Source: an uncultured Lachnospiraceae bacterium
GTDB taxonomy: Bacteria > Bacillota > Clostridia > Lachnospirales > Lachnospiraceae
Reading direction: 5' to 3'
DNA length: 45,328 nt
Assembly: GCA_947063675.1 (NCBI GenBank)
Contig: CAMSTM010000007.1
Coordinates: 1-45,328 of the forward strand
Shown: piece by piece, positions 1-7,737 of the stretch
Numbering within the stretch: position 1 is the first letter of the stretch
Layout of the letters: each line of letters opens with the position of its first letter
Made by a program: the position numbers and the translations under genes
Notes under the pieces: generated by a model
What the model was told of the DNA's origin: nothing
What the model saw: the letters and a program-made list of their open reading frames with translations, nothing else
Database searches by the model: none

Positions 1-187
1 CGGTGCTTTTCTGCTCGAAATAAGCCAGCGTAATATGTCTTGTGGCTTTATCAATGGTAATCGGGGTAATCGGGGTAGGGATTTTCTGAATCAGCGCCAG
101 ACCGCTTTCCAGATATTTCTCATTGGTCCTGTTTACGAGCTCCTCCAGGGTGGAGCCTCTAAGACCTCTCGAACTCCATGTAGCCAT
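1..187 (-). CDS. recU: Holliday junction resolvase RecU, C-terminus missing at window edge
   Basis: Only the first 62 codons are present; the gene runs off the left edge. The reading begins MATWSSRGLRGSTLEELVNR and continues through IPTPITPITID to ITLAYFEQKST. The RGxRGxxLE start and the IPTPxxP and FEQKST segments are hallmarks of Firmicutes RecU, a dimeric nuclease that resolves Holliday junctions during recombinational repair and works with RuvAB. Much of the nuclease core, including most metal-binding acidic residues, lies outside the window. An AAGGA ribosome site sits about 11 nt before the ATG. The gene follows the pseudouridine synthase stop by 21 nt and is probably its operon partner. 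ruvA and ruvB occur elsewhere in this window. Confidence 0.9.
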   Translation of the reverse strand, partial: MATWSSRGLRGSTLEELVNRTNEKYLESGLALIQKIPTPITPITIDKATRHITLAYFEQKST

Positions 188-208
188 TGCTTAACACATC
201 CTTCACAA

Positions 209-1297
209 TTATTCTGAAAGTGTCCGAAATCTTTCGGGAACAGGCGCTTCAAATACCTTTTTGCTTAAGGCTTCAAAAGGCGCTTTCATTTCAGGAAATT
301 CCAGACGGCAGGCGTATAAAAGCTGGCTGTTTATGTGAAATTTCCTTTTATAGCTGTCATTAAAACTCCTGTCACCGTATTTGTAGTCCCCGACCAGCGG
401 ATGGCCGATGCCCGCCATATGGACACGAAGCTGATGGGACTTCCCTGTAATCAGCTCTGCTTCCACCAGCGTGCGGTCTTTAAACTGCTTTATGGGATAA
501 TACCTTGTTTTTATAAATGCGGCTCCGGCATCTGTACTTCCGTCTGCAAAATTACATGCTTCGGCGCCTGATTGTCCGTCCGCGGCAATGCCCCCGCTTA
601 CCAGCCGTACCTTATTGGAAGCCTCATCCTTTATAAGATACCCTTCAAGGACATCTCCCTCACCGACGCGCCCCTTCACAAGCATCCGGTAATACTTTCC
701 AATCTCCCGGTTTCGGAAAAGCCGGCTCATCTCCCGGCTTCCGGCAAGGGATTTTGCCCCCACAATAAGTCCGGCGGTATTGCGGTCAAGGCGGTTGCAT
801 ACAGAGGGTTTCCAGGCAGCAAGACTGCTTTCATCGAATTTCCGGTACGGTTTTTCATTTCCCGTCCGTGTTTCTTTTTTGCCGCTGTCTCCTGACAGCA
901 GATAGCCTGTCATCCATTCATTTAAAGACAAATCGGAAAATTCCGCCTTCTGCGACAAAACGCCGGCGGGTTTATTCATAATCAGAATATGTTCATCCTC
1001 ATAAATAACCTGAATCCCTTTCAGCTTTTTGTAAGCTTCCTCATATTCCGTGATTTTCCTTGCGGTTTTATCCTGCGCCTCCTTAAAATTGCCGATAGTT
1101 TCGTCCGAAAGATAAAGGCACAGTATATCCTCTTTTTTAAGGCGTTCGTTCCCCTCCGCCTTTTTCCCGTTCAGAGTAATGTTTTTTTTCCGCAGCATCT
1201 TATAAAAAAAAGAGGATGGAGCCAGAGGCATAATCTTATGAAGAAACTTATCCAGCCTCTGTCCGGCTTCATCTGCGCTTATTTTAATCTCCTGCAT
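209..1297 (-). CDS. RluA-family 23S rRNA pseudouridine synthase
   Basis: 362 aa from the chosen ATG. It converts specific uridines in structured RNA, probably 23S rRNA, to pseudouridine. The N-terminal ~75 residues look like an S4 RNA-binding domain (GQRLDKFLHKIM, then LRKKNITLNGKKA). The catalytic core follows, with the RluA motif as CNRLDRNTAGLIV; the Asp of RLDR is the expected nucleophile. C-terminal landmarks are LITGKSHQLRVHMAGIGHPLVGDYKYG. The open frame extends upstream to 1420, but that version overlaps the next gene by 41 nt. The internal ATG at 1297 has an AGGAAAGG site and starts where the S4 domain starts, so I chose it. An ATG at 1327 is a second option. Substrate specificity (RluC, RluD or another) cannot be set from sequence. 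Confidence 0.88.
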   Translation of the reverse strand: MQEIKISADEAGQRLDKFLHKIMPLAPSSFFYKMLRKKNITLNGKKAEGNERLKKEDILCLYLSDETIGNFKEAQDKTARKITEYEEAYKKLKGIQVIYEDEHILIMNKPAGVLSQKAEFSDLSLNEWMTGYLLSGDSGKKETRTGNEKPYRKFDESSLAAWKPSVCNRLDRNTAGLIVGAKSLAGSREMSRLFRNREIGKYYRMLVKGRVGEGDVLEGYLIKDEASNKVRLVSGGIAADGQSGAEACNFADGSTDAGAAFIKTRYYPIKQFKDRTLVEAELITGKSHQLRVHMAGIGHPLVGDYKYGDRSFNDSYKRKFHINSQLLYACRLEFPEMKAPFEALSKKVFEAPVPERFRTLSE

Positions 1298-1379
1298 TAC
1301 TTTCGCCTTTCCTGCCGATATTCTCATCTTTCCCCGAGAAGCAAATCCGCGCTGACTGTCTGCGCCCGCTTCAGATGCC

Positions 1380-1949
1380 TTAAAGTGAAATATCATACAA
1401 TAATACCCGAACCTCATCATCCTTTTTCGGATTGTTATCCGGTTTTATCTGATTCAGATTCTTAAGCTGTTCACAGTACTTCTGCAGCCTGTCAGAAATC
1501 GTGATGGTCATATCCTTTATACCGCCCTGCTTCAGCATGGTCTGCAAATGTTCCTGACAGGCTCTGATATCGCATTTTTCATCCTCCGTATAGCCTAAGA
1601 TGACTTTTCCCTCCACAATCATATGGCTTAAAGCAAAATTATTCTGATAGGAGGTAAAATACATATCGTACATACCGATTAATCTGCCTTCCAGGGGCCT
1701 GATGGATTCTTTTGCCAGCTCGCTGCAGCCCTTCGCACGGAAAAGCATAATCGTGTTTACCAGACTTTTACAGGCCGGAAGGCAGCCTAAAACGGCTACA
1801 ATGGTAAGAAGATTTTCTTTTTTGCCGGTGGTGACGATACCCGCCGCAAAAAGGGCGAGAGAAATTCCGAAAAGCACCGCCGTCCATGCCGTCGCCCGGA
1901 TTCTTTTTGCCGCAAGATAGCCAAAACAGCCCTTAACCGCTTTCTTCAA
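1380..1949 (-). CDS. Conserved membrane protein of unknown function, 189 aa
   Basis: I do not recognise the family. Two hydrophobic segments lie near residues 20-40 and 45-65, so the protein is probably membrane-anchored with a large soluble C-terminal part (about 66-189). That part contains two cysteines spaced around KCDIRACQEH and ends in a charged Asn/Lys/Asp stretch. The start lies 1 nt from the stop of the HAD phosphatase gene, which implies translational coupling. It sits between a phosphatase and the pseudouridine synthase/recU genes, and these neighbours do not suggest a function. Codon use looks like its neighbours, with no sign of transfer. Confidence 0.75.
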   Translation of the reverse strand: MKKAVKGCFGYLAAKRIRATAWTAVLFGISLALFAAGIVTTGKKENLLTIVAVLGCLPACKSLVNTIMLFRAKGCSELAKESIRPLEGRLIGMYDMYFTSYQNNFALSHMIVEGKVILGYTEDEKCDIRACQEHLQTMLKQGGIKDMTITISDRLQKYCEQLKNLNQIKPDNNPKKDDEVRVLLYDISL

Positions 1950-1950
1950 A

Positions 1951-2607
1951 TCAGCCTTCCTCCCTCCTGATATCGGAAAAATCCATGATATAGTAATCCG
2001 CCAGTTTCTTTTTCTCCGCCTCAGAGGTTCTTGAGCAGTTATCGTCCACGGCGCAGGTTTTCATGCCCGCCGCCCGTCCGGCGTTTATTCCGTCCACGAT
2101 ATCCTCAAAGACAAGGCATTTTTCGGGACTTACCCCGCACCGCCTTGCAGCCTCCAGATAAATATCCGGCGAGGGCTTTCCTTTTTCCACCTCGCACCCT
2201 GTCACAATGCAGTCAAAATATTCGGAAAGTCCGTGAACCTGCATCACATTTTCCACAAGCTCTCTGGAATTGCTGGTGGCAATCCCCATCTTTATTCCCT
2301 TTTGACGGCAGTATGCCACAAATTCCCCGGCGCCTCTTTTTAGAGGAACCTGATGAGTATACTTATCCCATGCCATACGGTTCCAGTCTTCTTTTATTTT
2401 TTCCACGGAGTCGGGAATCCCGAACCTGTCCTTAAAATACTGCGCTCCCTCCGTAAAGCTCATTCCGCCGATATCCTCCTGAAGCCCCTCAGGGACAGGA
2501 ATCCCGAAACCGGCCAGATAGGCAATATCGATATCCTTCCATATCCACATGGAATCCACTAAAGTGCCGTCCAAATCAAACAGCACCGCATCTATGTTCT
2601 CAAGCAT
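1951..2607 (-). CDS. HAD-superfamily phosphatase (beta-phosphoglucomutase-like)
   Basis: 218 aa. Haloacid-dehalogenase fold hydrolase. Motif I is FDLDGTLVDS, where the first Asp is the nucleophile and the second the acid/base. A helical cap follows at roughly residues 15-85. Motif II is the Ser of IATSNS, motif III the Lys of KGKPSPDIY, and motif IV the acidic pair in VFEDIVDGINA. This arrangement matches the subfamily of PgmB, YhcW and related small-metabolite phosphatases; the substrate is unknown. The frame opens at 2622, but the ATG at 2607 has a GAGG site 9 nt upstream and the longer start has none. It is the first gene of a minus-strand operon running to recU and is divergent from the YlbJ-like gene. 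Confidence 0.88.
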   Translation of the reverse strand: MLENIDAVLFDLDGTLVDSMWIWKDIDIAYLAGFGIPVPEGLQEDIGGMSFTEGAQYFKDRFGIPDSVEKIKEDWNRMAWDKYTHQVPLKRGAGEFVAYCRQKGIKMGIATSNSRELVENVMQVHGLSEYFDCIVTGCEVEKGKPSPDIYLEAARRCGVSPEKCLVFEDIVDGINAGRAAGMKTCAVDDNCSRTSEAEKKKLADYYIMDFSDIRREEG

Positions 2608-2662
2608 AAGCGCGTACCTCATTTCATAAGTATAATTATAACATAAAAGGGAAAAAGCCTTT
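2608..2662. promoter_or_regulatory. Short divergent promoter region with a palindromic TATAATTATA
   Basis: Only about 55 nt separate the two divergent starts. The palindrome TATAATTATA at 2631-2640 reads as a perfect -10 box on both strands. On minus, transcription would begin about 20 nt before the HAD ATG at 2607. On plus, it would begin just before the AAAAGGG ribosome site of the YlbJ-like gene. No good -35 box is seen at 16-18 bp on either strand, so one shared -10 region is an inference. Confidence 0.35.
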
Positions 2663-3604
2663 ATGAAAACAAAATTGTCGTCCGCGGAGTTTTATTTTTA
2701 TACCTGCCTTGCTTTTCTGATTACCGCCGTTATTCTTCTCTTTCCGGCAGACTGTCTGTCCTTTGCCTTAAAAGGGCTCAACCTCTGGTTTGAGAGGATG
2801 ATACCCACCCTCTTTCCTTTTATGGTTTTATCCGGCATCATTATCCGTATGGATTTGACGGACGCCTTCGTAAAAATATTAAATCCCATTCTCGGCGGGC
2901 TGTTCCGAATAAGGCCCGCCTGCGTGTACGGAATGCTGGTGGGATTTTTGTGCGGATTTCCCATGGGAGCCCATGTGGCGGCCCAGCTCTATGAGCAGGG
3001 ACAGATTTCAAAAGCGGAGGCGGCTTATCTTCTTTCCTTCTGCAACAATATCGGCCCTGTTTACTTTTTGAGCTTCGTGATGCCGGTATTGTCTCTGGAA
3101 AAGCCGGCGCCTTTTCTTTTCGGCATGTACGGGCTGCCCTTTCTCTATGGGCTGCTTCTTCGATACACCGCATTTAAAGAAGAAATCGACGCCTGTACCG
3201 GAAGAAAGCTCCCCGCCAGGGGACAGACATCCCTTTTAAGCGCCATGGATGAATCCGTTTTCAGCGCCCTTTCGGGAATTGCCAGACTGGGCGGATATAT
3301 GGTCTTTTTTAACCTTCTGTTTATTCTTCCTGTGCTGGCAGCCGGAATTTTTTCTCTCAGTGAAAAGACTGCCGCGCTTTTTACAGGCGGCGCCTCCTGC
3401 CTTCTGGAAATCACCGGCGGCATTCATCTGGTGGGAAACAGCGCTCCTTATCTGGTGCTGTGCATTCTTCCCTTCGGCGGTCTCTCCTGCATCGCCCAGA
3501 CCTACAGCATGATAAAAAACACAGACCTTTCCATCACGGAATATGTAATGCACAAAATGATTCTCACCGCCGCCACTGTGCTGTACTACCTGTTGATTTT
3601 ATAG
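2663..3604 (+). CDS. ylbJ: Sporulation integral membrane protein, YlbJ-like
   Basis: 313 aa, mostly hydrophobic with about eight membrane segments. The nucleoside-recognition/Gate-type core is visible: MIPTLFPFMVLSGI, then GFLCGFPMGAHVAAQLY, then FCNNIGPVYFLSFV. The FPxG and CNNxGP motifs are typical of YlbJ, a membrane protein needed for formation of heat-resistant spores. The gene lies close to coaD and rsmD, the same neighbourhood ylbJ has in other Firmicutes, but on the opposite strand. An AAAAGGG ribosome site lies about 12 nt before the ATG. SpmA/SpmB share this fold, so the exact orthology is likely rather than certain. Confidence 0.8.
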   Translation: MKTKLSSAEFYFYTCLAFLITAVILLFPADCLSFALKGLNLWFERMIPTLFPFMVLSGIIIRMDLTDAFVKILNPILGGLFRIRPACVYGMLVGFLCGFPMGAHVAAQLYEQGQISKAEAAYLLSFCNNIGPVYFLSFVMPVLSLEKPAPFLFGMYGLPFLYGLLLRYTAFKEEIDACTGRKLPARGQTSLLSAMDESVFSALSGIARLGGYMVFFNLLFILPVLAAGIFSLSEKTAALFTGGASCLLEITGGIHLVGNSAPYLVLCILPFGGLSCIAQTYSMIKNTDLSITEYVMHKMILTAATVLYYLLIL

Positions 3605-3640
3605 ATTTGCAGGCTCTGTACAAAGCAGAAGCCGGATTTT

Positions 3641-3673
3641 AAAAACCCGGCTCACATATAGGAGTAAGCCGGG
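3641..3673 (-). terminator. Intrinsic terminator after the coiled-coil gene
   Basis: Read on minus, a 7-bp G/C-rich stem (CCCGGCT 3646-3652 with AGCCGGG 3667-3673, 14-nt loop) is followed at once by five T (3645-3641). It lies 15 nt past the stop at 3689 and ends the parE-parC-rsmD-coaD-coiled-coil operon. The convergent ylbJ-like gene stops at 3604, but the plus strand has no T run after the stem. Confidence 0.8.
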
Positions 3674-3688
3674 AACGCATTCTGTATT

Positions 3689-4309
3689 TTATAACAAATC
3701 AAGATTCAGGTTCTCACCGCCGCCGGCATTTGGGGCTCCTTCGGGACTTGCCGCCGGGTAGCTGTCCGGTTCCGGGGGATTCAGCTCCACTCTGTTGGTA
3801 TTTATCACGTCGTTATAATGATTCAGCGCACCGAAAAAGCTCTCGTAATGCTCTGTGGTGGTACGCATGGTCTGATTGATGAGATTTTCCACATTGGCTA
3901 AAATATCATCCGTATACTGCATTGCCGCCATCCGCATATTATTGGCCTCTATGGTTGCATTGTCAAGAATCTCCTGCGCCTGCAAGGTGGCCATCTTCAC
4001 CACCTCGTTGGCCTGCGCATAAGCCTGCTGCATGATTTCATGCTCATTAATCAGTTCATTGGTATGAACGGTGGCATCATTAATCAGAGCCTCGGCTTTA
4101 GCTCTTGCATCGCTCAAAATGGCTTCCTTATTGCTGATGATTTTCTGATACCGCTTGATTTCATCGGGAGTCTTCATGCGGAGCTCTCGCAAAAGCTCGT
4201 CAATCTCCTCCTTGTTCACAATAATCTTCGTATTGGAAAGAGGCTGGTATTTACAACTGTCAACATACTCCTCGATTTCATCAATTAATTGTTCAATTTT
4301 GCTGCTCAT
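3689..4309 (-). CDS. Coiled-coil protein of unknown function, downstream of coaD
   Basis: 206 aa, soluble, with no signal peptide. Residues 1-50 are acidic and helical (SKIEQLIDEIEEYVDS). Residues 50-160 form a long, charged alanine-rich helix with heptad character (NKEAILSDARAKAEALIND, then ANEVVKMATLQAQEILDNAT). The tail is Pro/Gly-rich and ends GGGENLNLDLL. The helix resembles V-/F-type ATPase stalk subunits or DivIVA-like scaffolds, and such proteins are often labelled ATPase subunit, but no other ATPase gene is nearby. It lies 14 nt after coaD and is the last gene before a terminator. A structural or scaffold role is inferred only. Confidence 0.75.
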   Translation of the reverse strand: MSSKIEQLIDEIEEYVDSCKYQPLSNTKIIVNKEEIDELLRELRMKTPDEIKRYQKIISNKEAILSDARAKAEALINDATVHTNELINEHEIMQQAYAQANEVVKMATLQAQEILDNATIEANNMRMAAMQYTDDILANVENLINQTMRTTTEHYESFFGALNHYNDVINTNRVELNPPEPDSYPAASPEGAPNAGGGENLNLDLL

Positions 4310-4323
4310 GCGCCTTCCCCCGT

Positions 4324-4815
4324 TTACTTCTTTAAAAACCCGTATTTCTGATACACAAGCTCTGCCACAAAATCAGGTACGCACATGGAAATATCCCCGT
4401 TAAAGCTCGCAATTTCCTTCACGCTGGAAGAACTAAGGTAAGCGTATTCCAGGCTGGTGGTAAGAAACATGGTATCTAATTCCCCTCTGGAGAGCTTGGC
4501 GTTTGTCTGTGCATTCTGGAGTTCGTACTCAAAGTCGGTAATTGCGCGCAGCCCCCTGATTACCACGGGAACATCTCTGGATTTGGCATAATCCACCAAA
4601 AGCCCGCTGAAAGATTCCACCTTCACATTTGGCATATCGGCAACAGCTTTCTGTAATATCTTAACACGTTCTTCCACAGAAAACAATGGAGTCTTTAATT
4701 TATTATTCAGGACGCTGACCGTTAATTCATCGAAGATTTTCGCCGCACGCTGTATAATATCCAGATGTCCGTATGTCATCGGGTCAAAACTGCCGGGATA
4801 AATTGCTTTTCTCAT
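4324..4815 (-). CDS. coaD: Phosphopantetheine adenylyltransferase CoaD
   Basis: 163 aa, the usual full length. It transfers AMP from ATP to 4'-phosphopantetheine to give dephospho-CoA, the fourth step of coenzyme A synthesis. The nucleotidyltransferase start [16 protein letters not shown] carries the (H/T)xGH motif as TYGH, with the catalytic His at 17. [16 protein letters not shown] and the C-terminal [14 protein letters not shown], the ISSTxVRE equivalent, are present. It follows rsmD by about 50 nt; rsmD-coaD is a conserved Firmicutes pair. A perfect palindrome GTCTGCAGAC (4855-4864) and two ATCGTCTGC copies lie in the gap, with no clear function. Confidence 0.97.
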   Translation of the reverse strand: MRKAIYPGSFDPMTYGHLDIIQRAAKIFDELTVSVLNNKLKTPLFSVEERVKILQKAVADMPNVKVESFSGLLVDYAKSRDVPVVIRGLRAITDFEYELQNAQTNAKLSRGELDTMFLTTSLEYAYLSSSSVKEIASFNGDISMCVPDFVAELVYQKYGFLKK

Positions 4816-4864
4816 AATCCTACACCCCTCATATCGTCTGCCGCTGTAAAAATCGTCTGCAGAC

Positions 4865-5413
4865 TCATAATTTTTTTATAAATACATGTTTGTTGGTTCT
4901 GTATTTCTTCTCCCTGACGGCTTCAAATCCAAGGTCTTTCAGGAAATCCATATTTTTCCCGGCTTCCGCTTCCAGGATTATCACCGTGTTTTCGGTAACG
5001 TAGGGCATCTCCCGGAGCGTTCTGAAAATGCCGGCCTCATACCCTCCCTGATAGGGCGGGTCCATAAAAATAATGTCCGCCTCCCGCTCGTGAATCTGGC
5101 GAAGCGCCGCAGCCGCATCCTGCCTGAGCAATGTTGCATTCTCTGAAAGCTTCGTAAAAATAAGGTTATCCCTGATACAGGCGGCGGATTCCGACGCGCT
5201 GTCAATAAAATAAGCGTGGCGGGCGCCCCTGCTTAAGGCTTCAATACCGATTCCGCCGCTTCCCGCAAACAAATCGATAAAAAGGCTGCCCGGCACCTCC
5301 ATCTGAATCATATTAAAAAGGGTTTCCTTGATTCTGTCCGTTGTGGGACGAACCTCTGTTCCGGCGGGGGTTTTGAGCCTCAGGCTCCTTGCCTTTCCGG
5401 CTATTACACGCAT
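4865..5413 (-). CDS. rsmD: 16S rRNA (guanine966-N2)-methyltransferase RsmD
   Basis: 182 aa. An SAM-dependent methyltransferase that modifies G966 of 16S rRNA. It begins [18 protein letters not shown], the typical RsmD start, followed by [14 protein letters not shown]. The SAM-binding loop is [18 protein letters not shown] and the catalytic motif is DPPY in FMDPPYQGG. The frame opens six codons upstream at 5431, but that would overlap the parC stop. The ATG at 5413 has an AAAGGAG site 5-6 nt away and matches the family start. It is 14 nt after parC. Confidence 0.96.
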   Translation of the reverse strand: MRVIAGKARSLRLKTPAGTEVRPTTDRIKETLFNMIQMEVPGSLFIDLFAGSGGIGIEALSRGARHAYFIDSASESAACIRDNLIFTKLSENATLLRQDAAAALRQIHEREADIIFMDPPYQGGYEAGIFRTLREMPYVTENTVIILEAEAGKNMDFLKDLGFEAVREKKYRTNKHVFIKKL

Positions 5414-5427
5414 ATGCGCTCCTTTCC

Positions 5428-7668
5428 TCAAAGCCCTCTTGGCTTTGTGCCTTTTCCGTCTCTCTTTGCCGTTTTCATTTTCGTCAAATCAAGAGGCTTG
5501 TTTTTATAGTCAATCACCAGGCTTTCGCCCACCTTCGTATAATAAACTTCTTCTATAAAATCGTCGCCGCCCAGCTTCATTCCCCGGACACCCACGGCGT
5601 TTTTCTTTTTGTCGGGAATTTCCTCCACGTCAAATTTCAGGAAGAAGCCGTTTGCGCTTTTTAAAATAACCTGTCTCTGTTCGTTTAAGACGGTGACGTC
5701 CGCCACCTCGTCTCCCTCCGCCAGTTTGGTCGCGGCAACCGTCCGCTTTGCCACGTCAAACTCGCCTCCGTCTACCACCTTCATCATGGCAAGCTTCGTG
5801 GTAAATACCATACGGTAGAGGTTCAGGCTCGTCTGGCTGTGGACGGCAATCACGGACTCCTTTTCCCCGTTAAAATTACTGATGTTATCAATAGGGATTC
5901 CCTTATCCCTGAATTTTCCAAAGGGAATATCCGAAACCTTTACGGTGTATAGCTGTCCGGTATTGGTAAATACGCAGATTCTGCCTGTGTTTTTACAGGA
6001 AATCACATATTTGTTTTCTCCCTCCGCCGCTTCCCGGTTCCTTTCATATGCGGCGGTATCGATAACCCTTGCGTAGCCAAAGCGGTCCATCAGGAAAACC
6101 ACTTCCGTTTCCTCAATTTTTTTCTCGGTATAAACCGCCTCCGCCGCGTTTTCAATGACAGTTCTTCTTTTCCTGCCATAAGCCTTACGGATGCCCTCAA
6201 GCTCGTTGATAATCACCTGTGCCATGGAATCCCGGCGCTCTAAAATATCCTCGTAGCGATAGATATTTGCCATGGTTTCCTCATGCTCGTTAATGAGAGC
6301 CTCCAGCTCCAGGCCAATGAGTTTATACAGACGCATTTCAAGAATGGCGTTCGCCTGCTTTTCCGTAAAATTAAGCTGAGAGGCCATCACCTTTGATTCT
6401 CTCGAACGGAATTTGATTCCTGTGGTTTTCCCTTCCGTGAGGCAGGCCTTTGCCATTGCCCTGTCTTTGGAGCCCCGCAGGATTTCGATTACAAGGTCGA
6501 TTACATTGCAGGCCTTGATTAGGCCCTCCTGAATTTCCTTCCGCTCTCTCTCCTTTTCAAGGAGGGTGGTGTATTTCCTGGCCGCCACCTGGAACTGGAA
6601 GTCCACGTTATGCTTAATAATCTGCCGAAGGCTCATTACCTCCGGCCTGCCGTCCGCTATGGCAAGCATATTTACGCCAAAGGTGTCCTCGAGACGGGTT
6701 TTTTTGTACAGCATATTGACAAAGTTGTCGGCATCGGCATCCTTGCGCAGCTCAATTACAATCCGAATGCCTTCCTTGGAGGACTGGTTGGAGATATCCA
6801 CGATGTCCGGCGCCTTTTTGCTCTCCGCAAGGGCGGCTACATCCATCAGGAATTTAGAGATATTCGCTCCTATCATGGGATAGGGAATCTCTGTGATTAC
6901 CACGTTGATTCTCCCAGCTTTGCCCTTCTCAATATCCACTTTCCCCCGGACTTTGATTTTTCCAACGCCCGTTTTATAGATACTTTTCAGCTCGTCCTTG
7001 TTAATCACAATGCCGCCGGTAGGGAAATCCGGCCCCTTGATATATTTCATCAGCCCCTCGTCGGTGATGGTCTCGTCCAGCATATAGGCTTTTACCGCAT
7101 CCACCACTTCTATGAGATTATGCGGCGGAATGCTTGTGGCCATACCTACCGCGATTCCCTCGGAGCCGTTTACAAGGAGGTTGGGAATTTTTGCCGGGAG
7201 AACCGCCGGCTCCGTCTCCGTTTCGTCGAAATTAGGGATAAAATCCACCACATCCTTATCCAAATCGGCCAGAAAAGCCTCCTGAGTGACCTTTTCAAGC
7301 CTTGCCTCCGTATAACGCATGGCGGCTGCGCCGTCGCCTTCAATATTTCCGAAATTTCCGTGGCCGTCAATCAGTGGAAGGCCCTTTTTAAATTCCTGGG
7401 TCATCACCACCAGCGCATCGTAGATGGAGCTGTCGCCGTGCGGGTGGTATTTACCCATGGTGTCTCCCACAATACGGGCGCTTTTCCTGTAGGGACGGTC
7501 GTACCGGATTCCCAGCTCATGCATGTCATAAAGAACCCGGCGCTGCACCGGCTTTAAGCCGTCTCTGGCGTCCGGCAGCGCTCTCGCGATGATAACGCTC
7601 ATGGCATAGTCGATATAGGATTTCTGCATCACCTCGGAATACTCGGCTTTGATAATTGTTTCTTCCAT
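5428..7668 (-). CDS. parC: Type IIA DNA topoisomerase subunit A (ParC/GyrA-like)
   Basis: 746 aa. The DNA-breaking subunit of a type IIA topoisomerase. [17 protein letters not shown] is the winged-helix start, and the catalytic Tyr is Tyr119 in [10 protein letters not shown]. The quinolone region reads [10 protein letters not shown] with Ser80 and Asp84, the drug-sensitive type of residues. The breakage/reunion domain and long coiled coil reach about residue 490 and a short beta-pinwheel follows. I find no QRRGGKG GyrA box, which supports a decatenating topoisomerase IV role over gyrase; the remaining doubt is because clostridial second copies are variously named gyrA or parC. It pairs with the upstream subunit-B gene, 69 nt away, and runs into rsmD. 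Confidence 0.88.
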   Translation of the reverse strand: MEETIIKAEYSEVMQKSYIDYAMSVIIARALPDARDGLKPVQRRVLYDMHELGIRYDRPYRKSARIVGDTMGKYHPHGDSSIYDALVVMTQEFKKGLPLIDGHGNFGNIEGDGAAAMRYTEARLEKVTQEAFLADLDKDVVDFIPNFDETETEPAVLPAKIPNLLVNGSEGIAVGMATSIPPHNLIEVVDAVKAYMLDETITDEGLMKYIKGPDFPTGGIVINKDELKSIYKTGVGKIKVRGKVDIEKGKAGRINVVITEIPYPMIGANISKFLMDVAALAESKKAPDIVDISNQSSKEGIRIVIELRKDADADNFVNMLYKKTRLEDTFGVNMLAIADGRPEVMSLRQIIKHNVDFQFQVAARKYTTLLEKERERKEIQEGLIKACNVIDLVIEILRGSKDRAMAKACLTEGKTTGIKFRSRESKVMASQLNFTEKQANAILEMRLYKLIGLELEALINEHEETMANIYRYEDILERRDSMAQVIINELEGIRKAYGRKRRTVIENAAEAVYTEKKIEETEVVFLMDRFGYARVIDTAAYERNREAAEGENKYVISCKNTGRICVFTNTGQLYTVKVSDIPFGKFRDKGIPIDNISNFNGEKESVIAVHSQTSLNLYRMVFTTKLAMMKVVDGGEFDVAKRTVAATKLAEGDEVADVTVLNEQRQVILKSANGFFLKFDVEEIPDKKKNAVGVRGMKLGGDDFIEEVYYTKVGESLVIDYKNKPLDLTKMKTAKRDGKGTKPRGL

Positions 7669-7737
7669 TATTTTCCCCTGTTTCTGGTCTGCGCACCCGG
7701 CGCTGCGTTGCTTTCGCCGTTCACGCGCAGAGTAATT

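Noticed and set aside
4833-4864. GTCTGCAGAC palindrome and ATCGTCTGC direct repeat between rsmD and coaD
   Set aside because: Very short and within expectation; no promoter or T run is associated.
6610-7557. 315-codon plus-strand frame
   Set aside because: It lies antisense to the conserved parC core with no ribosome site; a shadow of biased codon use.
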